64,000 nt of DNA from a bacterium. GTDB lineage: Bacteria > Actinomycetota > Acidimicrobiia > Spongiisociales > ZC4RG35. The notes under the pieces are model-generated. The model had not been told where the DNA came from. It searched no databases and worked only from the letters and a program-made list of their open reading frames with translations. This document shows, in pieces, positions 27,474 to 37,280 of this stretch; the stretch's first letter is position 1, and each line of letters starts with the position of its first letter. The translations under genes were made by a program, and so were the position numbers. The stretch spans positions 62,001 through 126,000 of the forward strand of contig JAPPFD010000040.1 in NCBI GenBank assembly GCA_028823995.1, in the 5' to 3' direction.

Positions 27474-28519
27474 GTCTCATCCTCCCGTTTCTGTCGGTCT
27501 GCCCGGCGGCCCAGCCAGTGTCCCCAAAGGGCGGTGACCGATGTGCCCCGCCGGTCGACGAGCCCCACCAGGCCCCGCGGTATGAACAGCACTATCACGA
27601 TCAGCAGGGCCCCCTGGGTCAGGAGGTGGTAGTCCAGGAGGTTCGCCCACAAGACCTCCCGCAGCCAATAGAGGACCACCGCTCCCACGACGGGTCCGGC
27701 GACCGTGCCCAGCCCCCCGAGCATGGTGCTCATCACCGCATCGACCGTCCTTACCTCCACGAAGGCGATGTCGGGATCCACGAAGGTGTTCTGGTAGGCC
27801 CACAGTCCTCCGAACAGGCCGGTGGAGAAGCCCGCGAAACTGAACACGCTGACCTTGAAATGGGTTGTGTCTATACCCCGCATCTCAGCGCCGATCTCGT
27901 CCTCCCGGATCGCCACCAGGGCCGCCCCGAACCGGGTCCGGCGCAGCCACCAGGTGAATGCCACCAGGGCCACCACCAGCACCAACTGGATGTAATAGAA
28001 GAGCGGCCGGTTCAGATAGGGAGGCAGGGTGAGGCCCACCCCTCCGCCGGTGACGCCCGACACCCGCACGATCTCCCGCATGGCGACGAACGTACCCAGC
28101 ATGGCGATCGAGAAGTATGGTCCCTTCAGCCTCATGGTCGCCCTGCCGATTACCGCAGCCAGGAGCCCCGCTACCAGGGCCCCCAGCCCGATGGCGGGGA
28201 TGGGAGACCACCCGATTTGCGGTCCGTTGCTCTGCAGTGACACAAGGATGGCCGTGGTGTAGGCGCCGATCCCGAACCACACCGCGTGCCCGAAATCCAC
28301 GTAGCCGGTGAATCCTCCGGTGAGGTTCCAGTTCACCGCCACCCCCACGGTGGTCAGCATCAGGGTCAGGGTGAACAGTGTGGAGTTGGTGACCGAAGGC
28401 AGGAGGGGCAAGAGGAACAGAAACACCACAATCGCCACCGACGCGGCCCAGCCTGCATGGCGCAGACCGCCCCCGGCGACCATCCCGCGTGGCGATCGGG
28501 TGGAGAGGCCCTTACCCAT
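27470..28519 (-). CDS. Branched-chain amino acid ABC transporter permease (LivM-like)
   Basis: WNLTGGFTGYVDFGHAVWFGIGAYTTAIL; MLGGLGTVAGPVVGAVVL. Confidence 0.94.
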   Translation of the reverse strand: MGKGLSTRSPRGMVAGGGLRHAGWAASVAIVVFLFLLPLLPSVTNSTLFTLTLMLTTVGVAVNWNLTGGFTGYVDFGHAVWFGIGAYTTAILVSLQSNGPQIGWSPIPAIGLGALVAGLLAAVIGRATMRLKGPYFSIAMLGTFVAMREIVRVSGVTGGGVGLTLPPYLNRPLFYYIQLVLVVALVAFTWWLRRTRFGAALVAIREDEIGAEMRGIDTTHFKVSVFSFAGFSTGLFGGLWAYQNTFVDPDIAFVEVRTVDAVMSTMLGGLGTVAGPVVGAVVLYWLREVLWANLLDYHLLTQGALLIVIVLFIPRGLVGLVDRRGTSVTALWGHWLGRRADRQKREDET

Positions 28520-28552
28520 GACGGGTTCTCGTTGCCTTCCGGCCGCGTCGGA

Positions 28553-30685
28553 TCATGATGCAGTGGCGTCCACGGGTCTCAGTCCCCGGAAAATACCCTG
28601 GGGGCGCAACACCAATGCCGCCACCAGGAAGACGAAGGAGGCCACCACCGCCAGATTCGTGCCTATCCGGGGGATGTATATGGCCAACCCGGCTTCCACG
28701 ATTCCCAGCACCATCGCTCCGCCCAAGGCGCCGCGGACCGAACCGAGGCCGGCCATAGCGGTAATGGCGAAGGCCTTCAGGGTCAGCGGCGGCCCCTGGA
28801 AGGGCTGGATGGCGAGCACCGGGCTGATCAAGGCGCCTGCCAGGCCGGTGATGCCGATGCAGATGGCGAAGGTCACGGCGTATACGCGGGACACGTCGAT
28901 GCCGACGATGCCGGCCGCCTCCCGGTTCTGGGCTGCCGCCCTGATGCTCTTGCCGAGGCGGGTGCGCATGAGAAACAGGGTCAGGACGGCAGCCACAGCA
29001 AGGGCCACGATCAGAATCCAGAACCGGGTCACCGGCACCGTGAGTCCGTCGGTCAGTTCCCACACGCCGCCGACTGCGGTGTCGGTGCGGCGGAAGTCGG
29101 CGGAGAAGATGAGTTTCATGGCGTTCTGCAACATGATCGCCACGCCGAACATCACCAAAAGGGAGACCAGGTGGGAGCGGTCGAGTATCGGGTTCACCAC
29201 CAGACGCTGGGTTACATAGCCCAAAGCCAGCATCACCACAAACACCAGTGGCGCCGACGCAAAGGGATCCACTCCCCAGATCTCGCTGGCCAGCCAGGCC
29301 AGGTAGGCGCCGATCATCACGAACTCTCCGTGGGCGAAGTTGATCACCCCCATGACTCCCCAGATGATGGAGAAGCCCAGTACCAGGATCGTGTACATGC
29401 CTCCCAGGGCGATACCGTTGATCAGGGCCTGCGCCAGTTGGTCGATGCCGAAGGAACTCGCCCCGCGGCCGTATGCCGCTGTAGCCGGGAGAGAGTATGC
29501 GGCCACCGCTGCGGCGGCAGGGGCCACCACTCTGATCCGGCCGTCCTGTACCTGGACGGTGCCCATCGGCTTGGCCGTGTTGACGCCCCGATCATCAAAG
29601 GAGATGGGACCATAGAAGGTGTCGGCCTGCATTGAATAGAGGGCTTCCCGCACGGCGTCCGTGTCGGTGGCGCCGGCCGCCTCGATGGCCAGGTGCAGAG
29701 CCAGGGCCGCCGCGGTGGCGCTGGCGGCCTGGTAAACGGGCGGTTCCCCCCACAGGCTCTCGTAATACACCGCGTACTCGGAGGCGGTCCCGAAGTAGGG
29801 GCCCTGGTAGGCCATGACGGGCTCCCACTGGGTGGGTCCCAGCACCCCGTACACGTCCTCACCAAGCTCATCGACCAGCTTGGGGTTGGAAGGACCCACG
29901 GTGATCAGCATGCCTTCGGGGGCGAATCCCAGTTCTTTGGCGGAGTTCACGAACAAAACCGCATCGTTGTAGTGCCCTCCGCCAACGAAGATGTCCGGCG
30001 CCAGATCACGAAACTTGGTCATGATGGCGGAGACGTCCTGGATGTCCTTCGGGTAGGTCTCCACCGCCAGCACCTCTATGCCGTTGTCTTCGAGGTGCCG
30101 GATGGCGCCGTTCGCCACCGAGGTGGGGAAAGAGGTGTCCTCGTATGCGATCACCGCACTGGATGCCCCCTCGGCGGCCAGTAACTCGACGCCGGACTTG
30201 GTGTAGTCGCTGGCGATTGTGGCCACTAGGAACAGGTTCCGGAAACCACGCTCGAACATGGTGTCCGAGGTACCGTTTCCCTCCACCATGATTACATTGT
30301 TGGCTTCGGCTATGGCGCTGGCGCCGGTGGTGAGACCACTCGAATAGGGGCCGAGCAGGAAGTCGACGCGGTCCTCGTCGATGAGTCTCTGCACCAGGTT
30401 CGCGGCGGTGTCGGCGTCGGACTCGTCGTCGTAGTAGATGATCTCCGCCGCGTAGCGCCTCCCGTCGATGTCGATGCCCCCGTACTCCTCGTTCACCCAC
30501 CTCACCCAGGTGTCGTAACCCTGCCGGGAGTCGCGGCCCTCCACCGCGAATTTGCCGGTCTCGCTGAGGGCGGCGCCGATCCTTACCGTGCCCGCGAACC
30601 CGCTCTCGGGCCCGATGGCGGAAGAGACATCCGAGACGGGGGATCTCTCCTGGTCGGTCCCTCCACAACCCGCCAGGACCACCAA
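28553..30685 (-). CDS. Fused branched-chain amino acid binding lipoprotein (LivK-like) + permease (LivH-like)
   Basis: N-terminal half VRIGAALSETGKFAVEGRDSRQGYDTWVRWVNEEYGG...LGPYSSG...; C-terminal half QALINGIALGGMYTILVLGFSIIWGVMGVINFAHGEFVMIGAYLAW...MAGLGSVRGALGGA. One open frame. The signal peptide extends upstream of the first TTG at 30685. Confidence 0.92.
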   Translation of the reverse strand: MVVLAGCGGTDQERSPVSDVSSAIGPESGFAGTVRIGAALSETGKFAVEGRDSRQGYDTWVRWVNEEYGGIDIDGRRYAAEIIYYDDESDADTAANLVQRLIDEDRVDFLLGPYSSGLTTGASAIAEANNVIMVEGNGTSDTMFERGFRNLFLVATIASDYTKSGVELLAAEGASSAVIAYEDTSFPTSVANGAIRHLEDNGIEVLAVETYPKDIQDVSAIMTKFRDLAPDIFVGGGHYNDAVLFVNSAKELGFAPEGMLITVGPSNPKLVDELGEDVYGVLGPTQWEPVMAYQGPYFGTASEYAVYYESLWGEPPVYQAASATAAALALHLAIEAAGATDTDAVREALYSMQADTFYGPISFDDRGVNTAKPMGTVQVQDGRIRVVAPAAAAVAAYSLPATAAYGRGASSFGIDQLAQALINGIALGGMYTILVLGFSIIWGVMGVINFAHGEFVMIGAYLAWLASEIWGVDPFASAPLVFVVMLALGYVTQRLVVNPILDRSHLVSLLVMFGVAIMLQNAMKLIFSADFRRTDTAVGGVWELTDGLTVPVTRFWILIVALAVAAVLTLFLMRTRLGKSIRAAAQNREAAGIVGIDVSRVYAVTFAICIGITGLAGALISPVLAIQPFQGPPLTLKAFAITAMAGLGSVRGALGGAMVLGIVEAGLAIYIPRIGTNLAVVASFVFLVAALVLRPQGIFRGLRPVDATAS

Positions 30686-30899
30686 TGCCAGAGCCGGGGC
30701 GATGAGGTTGATGAATCGACGGATACCGGGACAGTTCTGTGGTGCTGGCAGGGAAGGCCTTTAGCCGCGGAGCGACAATTTTAACGGCGCTCTTCCCTTG
30801 TCTCCTATGACTCCCCTAGCCCGGTTGACCACCTGCAGTGACCAGGGGCGGAAAATGGCGAATCGGTATGATTCTGGCCATTGTTTGGTTGGTGAGACG

Positions 30900-33278
30900 A
30901 TGAAGCATGTGCTGGTCGGGGTCTTGGTGGCGGTGTTGATCGGGGGTCCGTCTCTTGCCGACCCGGGGGGCACGGATGGCTTTGGCTCGGGGTGGGAGGT
31001 CCACGGTCCCGAGACGTCGCCCGAGTCGGTGACCGACGGTGGCGTTGGAGGAGTCGACTCACCGGATGGGATGTTGGTGAGGGGTTCCGAGTTGGCCGCC
31101 GCCGGGGCGCAGAGCGGCTCGGCGGGGTACTCGGTGGTGTCGGCCGGGGCGGCGCACTCGTGCGGGGTGCGTGTCGACGGGTCGTTGGTGTGCTGGGGCG
31201 CTAACCACTTCGGGCAGGCCTCGGCGCCGGAGGGTTCGTTCTCAGCGGTGTCGGCCGGGGGTGTGCACTCGTGCGGGGTCCGTACCGATGGCTCGATGGT
31301 GTGCTGGGGCTTCAACAATGACTGGCGGGCGACCGCCCCGGGGGGTACTTTTTCTTCGGTGTCCGCCGGCGTGCGGCATTCCTGCGGATTGCGGACCGAT
31401 GGCTCGGTCGTGTGCTGGGGCGCCAACCACTTCGGGCAGGCGTCCGCTCCGAAAGGTGCGTTTTCCTCTGTGTCCGTCGGTGTGGAGCATTCGTGCGGGG
31501 TGCGTACCGATGGCTCGGCGGCGTGCTGGGGGAATGACGATGACGGGAGGGCGAGTCCGCCGGGGGGTTCGTTCTCGTCGGTGTCGGCCGGCGGTGTGCA
31601 TTCGTGCGGGTTGCGTACCGATGGGTCGGTGGTTTGCTGGGGTTCGAACATCGACGGGAGGGCGAGTCCTCCGAGTGGTTCGTTCTCGTCGGTGTCCGCT
31701 CGGTGGTGGCATTCGTGTGGGTTAAGTACGGATGGGTCGGTGGTTTGCTGGGGCAACGACGCCTTTGGGCAGTTGGGAGCCCCGACAAGTCCGTTTTCGG
31801 CGGTCTCCGCCGGCCGGGAGCATTCGTGCGGGTTGCGTACCGATGGGTCGGTGGTGTGCTGGGGAAACAACGTCTTTGGTCAGACAACCGCCGCAGGTGG
31901 TCCCTTCATTGCGGTGTCCGCCGGTTGGCGTTACTCATGCGGACTGGAGACCGATGGGTCATTGGTGTGCTGGGGCAATAATGACGACGGGAGGGCAAAC
32001 CCGCCGGGCGGTTCCTTCACAGCGGTGTCCGCCGGCGCCTTCCACTCCTGCGGGGTACGGGTGGATGGGGTGGTGGCTTGCTGGGGCTCCAACGCCGATG
32101 GGAGGGCGAGTCCGCCGGGGGGTTCGTTTTCCTCGGTGTCGACCGGCGGGGTGCACTCATGCGGCTTGCGCACCGACGGGTCGGCGGAGTGCTGGCGCCG
32201 TACCGGTCTGGTGCCGGAGGGTTCGTTCACGGCGGTCTCCGCCGGTCTGGCGCATTCGTGCGGGTTGCGGCCTGATGGCTCCGTGGAGTGCTGGGGTCAC
32301 AACGCCTACCGGCAGTCAGTCCCGCCGGGCGGTTCGTTCACGGCGGTCTCCGCCGGTGGAGCGCATTCCTGCGGGTTGCGCACCGACGGATCAGTCGAGT
32401 GCTGGGGAGCCGACCACCTTGGGCAGTCGACGGCCCCAGAGAGTACGTTTTCGGCGGTGTCCGCCGGAGGGGAGCATTCGTGCGGGTTGCGGACGGATGG
32501 CTCGGTGGAGTGCTGGGGATACAACTCGGACGGGCAGTCACTTACCCCGAAAGGCTCCTTCACGTCCGTGTCCGCCGGCTTGGCCCATACGTGCGGGCTG
32601 CGTTCCGACGGGTCGATTGAGTGCTGGGGGGACAACGCCGTCTTCATTCCGGCGGCTCGCCCAGAGGATTCAGGGCCACCCGGGGAAGTGAAGGAGAGGT
32701 TCGCCGACATCGCCGGGAACCCGCACCGCGATGACATCAACCGCGTAGCCGTCTTGGGTATCACCCTCGGGTGCGCCACGGGAGCCGAACCCAGATACTG
32801 TCCTGACAGCCATGTGACGCGGGCGCAGATGGCCGCATTCCTGCTACGCGCTGTCGGGCAGCCCGATCCGAGGCCCACCGGCGCCAACCCGTATTCCGAT
32901 GTTCCTGCTGGCGCCTGGTACACCCCTTACGTCCTCCGGCTGGCTGAAATGGGAGTGGATACCGGCATGAACGATGGATGGCGCCCCGATGCTCCATTGA
33001 CCCGGTTGGAGATGGCCCGATGGTTGACCCGGTTCTTCGACCACATCACCCCGGCCACCAGCCCCCGGGGGCTGTTCCGCGACGTGGACCGTGAGGACTG
33101 GCCCGTAGTAGAGGGTCTCTACCGGTATGGCGTGACGGAGGGATGCTCCACACGGCCGTTCCGGTACTGTCCCGATCAGTCGGTCAGCAGAGCTGAGATG
33201 GCGTCGTTCATCATCCGGTCCCTTCCCGTACACCCACAGCGAGACAGCTTTTACCGGCCCTTCAGGGGTGTGCCTTAG
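30900..33278 (+). CDS. Secreted RCC1/BLIP-II-like repeat protein with C-terminal SLH domains
   Basis: Signal peptide MKHVLVGVLVAVLIGGPSLA; 14 units of FSAVSAGGxHSCGxRTDGSVxCWG; SLH-like NPYSDVPAGAWYTPYVLRLAEMG...LTRLEMARWL and VSRAEMASFI. Confidence 0.88.
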   Translation: MKHVLVGVLVAVLIGGPSLADPGGTDGFGSGWEVHGPETSPESVTDGGVGGVDSPDGMLVRGSELAAAGAQSGSAGYSVVSAGAAHSCGVRVDGSLVCWGANHFGQASAPEGSFSAVSAGGVHSCGVRTDGSMVCWGFNNDWRATAPGGTFSSVSAGVRHSCGLRTDGSVVCWGANHFGQASAPKGAFSSVSVGVEHSCGVRTDGSAACWGNDDDGRASPPGGSFSSVSAGGVHSCGLRTDGSVVCWGSNIDGRASPPSGSFSSVSARWWHSCGLSTDGSVVCWGNDAFGQLGAPTSPFSAVSAGREHSCGLRTDGSVVCWGNNVFGQTTAAGGPFIAVSAGWRYSCGLETDGSLVCWGNNDDGRANPPGGSFTAVSAGAFHSCGVRVDGVVACWGSNADGRASPPGGSFSSVSTGGVHSCGLRTDGSAECWRRTGLVPEGSFTAVSAGLAHSCGLRPDGSVECWGHNAYRQSVPPGGSFTAVSAGGAHSCGLRTDGSVECWGADHLGQSTAPESTFSAVSAGGEHSCGLRTDGSVECWGYNSDGQSLTPKGSFTSVSAGLAHTCGLRSDGSIECWGDNAVFIPAARPEDSGPPGEVKERFADIAGNPHRDDINRVAVLGITLGCATGAEPRYCPDSHVTRAQMAAFLLRAVGQPDPRPTGANPYSDVPAGAWYTPYVLRLAEMGVDTGMNDGWRPDAPLTRLEMARWLTRFFDHITPATSPRGLFRDVDREDWPVVEGLYRYGVTEGCSTRPFRYCPDQSVSRAEMASFIIRSLPVHPQRDSFYRPFRGVP
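31128..32669 (+). repeat. 14 tandem coding repeats of 111 bp (37 aa), one unit shortened by 4 codons
   Basis: Repeat units counted from the translation; each has a Cys pair (SCG...CWG). Confidence 0.85.
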
Positions 33279-33387
33279 CCCATTGGGTCGATCAACCGTC
33301 GGGCCGTATTGATGGGACGTCCGTCTCGGCGGGAAGTCCCGGTCTAAACCGGAGGCCCGTCTGCGGGGAAGATGTACCGACCGGAAC

Positions 33388-34986
33388 TCACATCCGGAAC
33401 ACGCCGAAGGAACTGGTCCCCTCGACTGGACCGGAATGCACCGCCGACAAGGCGATGCCCAAGGCGGTGCGGGTGTCCCGGGGATCAACCAACCCGTCGT
33501 CCCAGATGCGGGAGGTGGCGAAATAGGCCAGTTCCTCTGCTGAGATCTGGTCCTCGATCTTGGCTCTGACGGCGGCGTCGAGTTCATCGTCGTAGGGCTC
33601 TCCGCGGCTTTCGGCGGCGGCGCGGCGGATGATGGACATCACCCCGGCCAGTTGTTTGGGTCCCATAACCGCAATCTTGTGGTTGGGCCACCCGAACATG
33701 AAGCGAGGGTTGTATGCCCGCCCTGACATGCCGTAGTTGCCCGCCCCATAGGAGACACCCGCTAGGAGCGAGATGTGGGGCACCGTCGAATTGGCCACCG
33801 CGTTGATCATCTTGGCACCGTCTTTGATGATTCCCCGCTGCTCGTAGTCGCGTCCCACCATGTACCCGGTGGTGTTGTGGATGAAGATGATGGGAGTGTC
33901 ATACCGGTTGCACAGCATGATGAACTCAGTGGCTTTGTGGGCCTCCTCGGAGAATAGGATTCCCTGCTGGTTGGCCACCACTCCTACTCCGAAGCCATGT
34001 ACGGATCCCCATCCGGTCACCAGCGACGGGCCGTACAGCGTCTTGTACTCGTCGAAGAGGGATCCGTCCAGCACCCTTCCCAGCAGTTCCCGCATATCGA
34101 AGGGGATCCTCAGATCCTGAGGGATCAGTCCCAGGAGGTCCTCAGGATCGTGCTCGGGTTCGACGGCGGCCCGCGTAGGGCCGTATCCCTGCTTGCGCCA
34201 GTTCAGATGGGCCACGATCTCCCGACCGATCCGCAGGGCGTCCATCTCGTCGACCGCGAAATAGTCGGACAGTCCCGAAACCCGGGAGTGCATCTCGGCG
34301 CCGCCCAACTCCTCGTCGGTGGATTCCTCGCCGGTGGCCATCTTCACCAGGGGCGGGCCGCCCAGAAAGACCTTGGCTCTCTCCCGGACCATCACCGCGT
34401 AGTCGGCCATCCCGGGCAGGTAGGCTCCGCCCGCCGTGGAGTTCCCGAACACCAGCGCCACCGTGGGGATGCCGAGTTGAGATAGCTGGGTCAGGTTGCG
34501 GAAAGTCGCCCCTGCCATCACGAAGACCTCGGCCTGCTCGGTAAGGACGGCGCCTCCGGACTCCACCAGGTTGATAAGGGGCAGGCGGTTGGCCCTGGCG
34601 ATGTCCTGGGCCCGCAGGGCCTTGAGTGCTCCGATCCTGTGGATGGAGCCTGCCTGGCTGGTGGGGTCGTTGGCGGAGATGACACACTCCACTCCCTCCA
34701 CCACCCCTATCCCGGTGATGAGATTCCCGCCCAGGGTCTTTCCGGTTCCCCAGCAAGCCAGGGTAGAGAGTTCCATGAAGGGGGAGTCCCGATCCACCAG
34801 CAACTCGATCCGCTGGCGGGCAAGGAGTTTGCCTCTGGACAGGTGGCGCTTCACGTATTTGGGTCCACCCCCCTTCCGGGCCTGGGCCATCAACTCCTCG
34901 AACCCGGCGAGCGTGGTGACCATGGACTCCCGGTTGGCCCGGAACTCCGGAGACGACCGGTCGATCTTGGTGGGCAGGACGGGCAT
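33388..34986 (-). CDS. Acyl-CoA carboxylase, carboxyltransferase (beta) subunit
   Basis: RIELLVDRDSPFMELSTLACWG, GIGVVEGVECVISANDPTSQAGSIH, FIHNTTGYMVGRDYEQRGIIKDGAKM, GRAYNPRFMFGWPNHKIAVMG. Confidence 0.94.
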   Translation of the reverse strand: MPVLPTKIDRSSPEFRANRESMVTTLAGFEELMAQARKGGGPKYVKRHLSRGKLLARQRIELLVDRDSPFMELSTLACWGTGKTLGGNLITGIGVVEGVECVISANDPTSQAGSIHRIGALKALRAQDIARANRLPLINLVESGGAVLTEQAEVFVMAGATFRNLTQLSQLGIPTVALVFGNSTAGGAYLPGMADYAVMVRERAKVFLGGPPLVKMATGEESTDEELGGAEMHSRVSGLSDYFAVDEMDALRIGREIVAHLNWRKQGYGPTRAAVEPEHDPEDLLGLIPQDLRIPFDMRELLGRVLDGSLFDEYKTLYGPSLVTGWGSVHGFGVGVVANQQGILFSEEAHKATEFIMLCNRYDTPIIFIHNTTGYMVGRDYEQRGIIKDGAKMINAVANSTVPHISLLAGVSYGAGNYGMSGRAYNPRFMFGWPNHKIAVMGPKQLAGVMSIIRRAAAESRGEPYDDELDAAVRAKIEDQISAEELAYFATSRIWDDGLVDPRDTRTALGIALSAVHSGPVEGTSSFGVFRM

Positions 34987-35033
34987 AGACGCTTGGAAGG
35001 CTACCGTCCGTCACTGCCGTATTCTTTGCGGGT

Positions 35034-35843
35034 GTGAGCTACAGACACATCCAGATCGAGACCGAGGGCCACATCGGGTGGCTGTGGCTCAACCGTCCTG
35101 ACAAGATGAACGCCTTCTCTCCCGACCTGTGGGAGGACCTGCCCCGGGCGGCCGACGAGTTGGGCGACAATCCCGAGGTGCGGGTGATAGTGGTGGCGGG
35201 CCGGGGTCGGGCGTTCACGGTGGGAATCGACCTGAACATGCTTGGCGACCTGGCGCCCCGCGGGGGGTCGCCGGTGGCGTTCCGGAAGGCCCTGTATGGC
35301 CGTCTCAAGGAACTCCAGCAGACCTTCAGCGCTCTGCAGCGTTCCCCCGTGCCGGTTATCGCCGCGGTTCACGGGTGGTGTATCGGGGCGGGAATGGACC
35401 TCATCACCGCCTGCGACATCCGGCTGGCCGCTTCCGACGCGGTGTTCTCGGTGCGGGAGACCCGCATGGCGATGGTGGCCGACATGGGCACCTTGGAGCG
35501 GCTTCCCAATGTGGTGTCGGCAGGCCATGTGGCGGAACTGGTCTACACCGGAAAAGACATAGACGCGGCCCGGGCGGAGCGGATGGGGCTGGTAAACGAG
35601 GTCTATCCGGACTCCGCCGCGCTGATGGAGGGCGCCCGGGCCTGGGCGAGCCAGATCGCCTCCAACTCTCCCCTGGCGGTGCAGGGCGCCAAAGCGGTGC
35701 TATCGGCCGAGGAGGGACGGTCGGTGACGGAAGCCTTGGACTATGTGGCCCTCTGGAACACCGCCTTCCTGGAGTCCAATGACCTGGCCGAAGCCATGGC
35801 CGCTTTCATGGAGCGGCGGCCTCCCCGGTTCACCGGAGATTGA
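35034..35843 (+). CDS. Enoyl-CoA hydratase/isomerase family protein
   Basis: GWLWLNRPDKMNAFS, VTVGIDLNML, VHGWCIGAGMDLITACDIRLA; GTG start. Confidence 0.94.
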   Translation: MSYRHIQIETEGHIGWLWLNRPDKMNAFSPDLWEDLPRAADELGDNPEVRVIVVAGRGRAFTVGIDLNMLGDLAPRGGSPVAFRKALYGRLKELQQTFSALQRSPVPVIAAVHGWCIGAGMDLITACDIRLAASDAVFSVRETRMAMVADMGTLERLPNVVSAGHVAELVYTGKDIDAARAERMGLVNEVYPDSAALMEGARAWASQIASNSPLAVQGAKAVLSAEEGRSVTEALDYVALWNTAFLESNDLAEAMAAFMERRPPRFTGD

Positions 35844-36719
35844 TCAACCCGGGTCGGGGGCCCAATGGTGCACCCTGGGGGGATTGCGGAACCCGAGTTC
35901 CTTACAGAGCGCCTGGTACTCCACCCGATTGACGCCGCGCCAGCGGATCTCGTCCAAGGTCGGGGAGATGGGGGCGTCCCGCCTGAGGGTGGTCAACTCC
36001 CTGAACAGCAGGACATCGTCCTGTCGCTCGCCCAGATTCTTGGCCAATCGGGCCGCCCCTCTCACCGGCACCTCCCAGTCCCGAGGATCGGGAGGGATGT
36101 ACTCCAGGTGCTGGTAGTGCCCCAGCACCGTGGCCGATGACTTGGCGCCCCAGCCGGGGATGCCGGGAATGCCGTCCGCGGAGTCTCCCACCAGCGCCAG
36201 ATAATCGGGGATTGACTCCGGCGCCACCCCGAATTTGGCCCGCACTCCGTCGGCGTCGAGCATCTGGCCCTTGCGACGATCGAAGGTCACCACCCGTTGA
36301 CCCGAGACGCACTGGGTCAGGTCCTTGTCGGGGCTCACCAGTATCACCCTTTCCGCCTCTGGAGAGAAGCGGTGGGCGCCGCTGGCCATGGCGTCGTCGG
36401 CTTCGAATTTGGTCATCCCCCACACCGTGACTCCCAGGGCCCGGAAGGCCCGCTCCGCCAGGCCGAACTGGCCCATGAGGTCCTCGGGTACGCCCTCACC
36501 GGTCTTGTAGCCGTGGTACATGTCGTTGCGAAAACTCTCGATCACGGTGTCGGTGGCCGCGGCGATGTGGGTCAGGTCGGGGTCCCGCAGGAGCGAGAGG
36601 GTGGTGTTCAGCAGTCCGTAAACGGCCCCGACCTCGCGACCATCCGGCGAGGCACGGGAAGGAAACCCGAAGTAAGCGCGGAACAGTTCGTATGTACCAT
36701 CCAGCAGATGCACGAACAT
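35844..36719 (-). CDS. 5'-3' exonuclease (Pol I N-terminal-like/FEN)
   Basis: MFVHLLDGTYELFRAYFG...LVSPDKDLTQCV...DYLALVGDSADGIPGIPGWGAKSSATVL; start reassigned to 36719. Confidence 0.93.
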   Translation of the reverse strand: MFVHLLDGTYELFRAYFGFPSRASPDGREVGAVYGLLNTTLSLLRDPDLTHIAAATDTVIESFRNDMYHGYKTGEGVPEDLMGQFGLAERAFRALGVTVWGMTKFEADDAMASGAHRFSPEAERVILVSPDKDLTQCVSGQRVVTFDRRKGQMLDADGVRAKFGVAPESIPDYLALVGDSADGIPGIPGWGAKSSATVLGHYQHLEYIPPDPRDWEVPVRGAARLAKNLGERQDDVLLFRELTTLRRDAPISPTLDEIRWRGVNRVEYQALCKELGFRNPPRVHHWAPDPG

Positions 36720-37265
36720 TCTGATGATGCTATGAAGGATCCTGGAAGTGGTCAAGCCGACGCTGAAGGAAGCGAGGAGGCTGCGCCGGTTGAGGGATCG
36801 GGCGCGGAGAGTTCCGACACCGGAGATGACGCGTTCGAGGGAGAGAACGGACCCGGCTGGAGGGAGGCGGGCGAGGAACTGAACGACCTCAGGGACACTT
36901 TTCGTTCCAGCTACCAGGAGGGCGCCGCGGAGGGTCCGTCCAGGGAGGACGTGATAAACGCCTTCCGCACCTTGGGAGAGGCAATTACGAACATCGCCTC
37001 AGGCGCCGGGAATACCCTCAAGGATCCCCAGGTGAAGCAGCAGGTCAAGAAGACCACGTCCTCCGCCGTCTCGGCGATCAGCGGGATTCTCCTGGAGTGG
37101 AGCGCCGATTTGCGGAGCCGCCTGCGGGAAAAGGAAGAGCAAGAGGAGCAGGAGGCCGGGGATCCCGCCGATGCTGAATCCGGCTCCTCCCACGCAACCA
37201 CTGCCGACGCCGAAGGCTCCGATGGCGAGGTCGGCGGTCCCGACCCCGCCACTACGAGAGCCTGA
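36708..37265 (+). CDS. Hypothetical acidic helical protein
   Basis: Uninterrupted frame, acidic ends flanking a helical core (FRTLGEAITNIASGAGNTLKDPQVKQQVKKTTSSAVSAISG); start 36708 or 36732. Confidence 0.65.
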   Translation: MHEHSDDAMKDPGSGQADAEGSEEAAPVEGSGAESSDTGDDAFEGENGPGWREAGEELNDLRDTFRSSYQEGAAEGPSREDVINAFRTLGEAITNIASGAGNTLKDPQVKQQVKKTTSSAVSAISGILLEWSADLRSRLREKEEQEEQEAGDPADAESGSSHATTADAEGSDGEVGGPDPATTRA

Positions 37266-37280
37266 GCCAGGGAACATCCG

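Noticed and set aside
30761-31870. 369-aa minus-strand ORF with repeats (QHTTDPSVRNPHEC...)
   Set aside because: It is the antisense reading of the RCC1-like repeats; the plus strand has signal peptide, repeat and SLH logic.
31128-32669. Regular 111-bp repeats considered as a CRISPR or satellite array
   Set aside because: Units are coding, degenerate at third positions and translate to a conserved 37-aa motif; no spacer structure.
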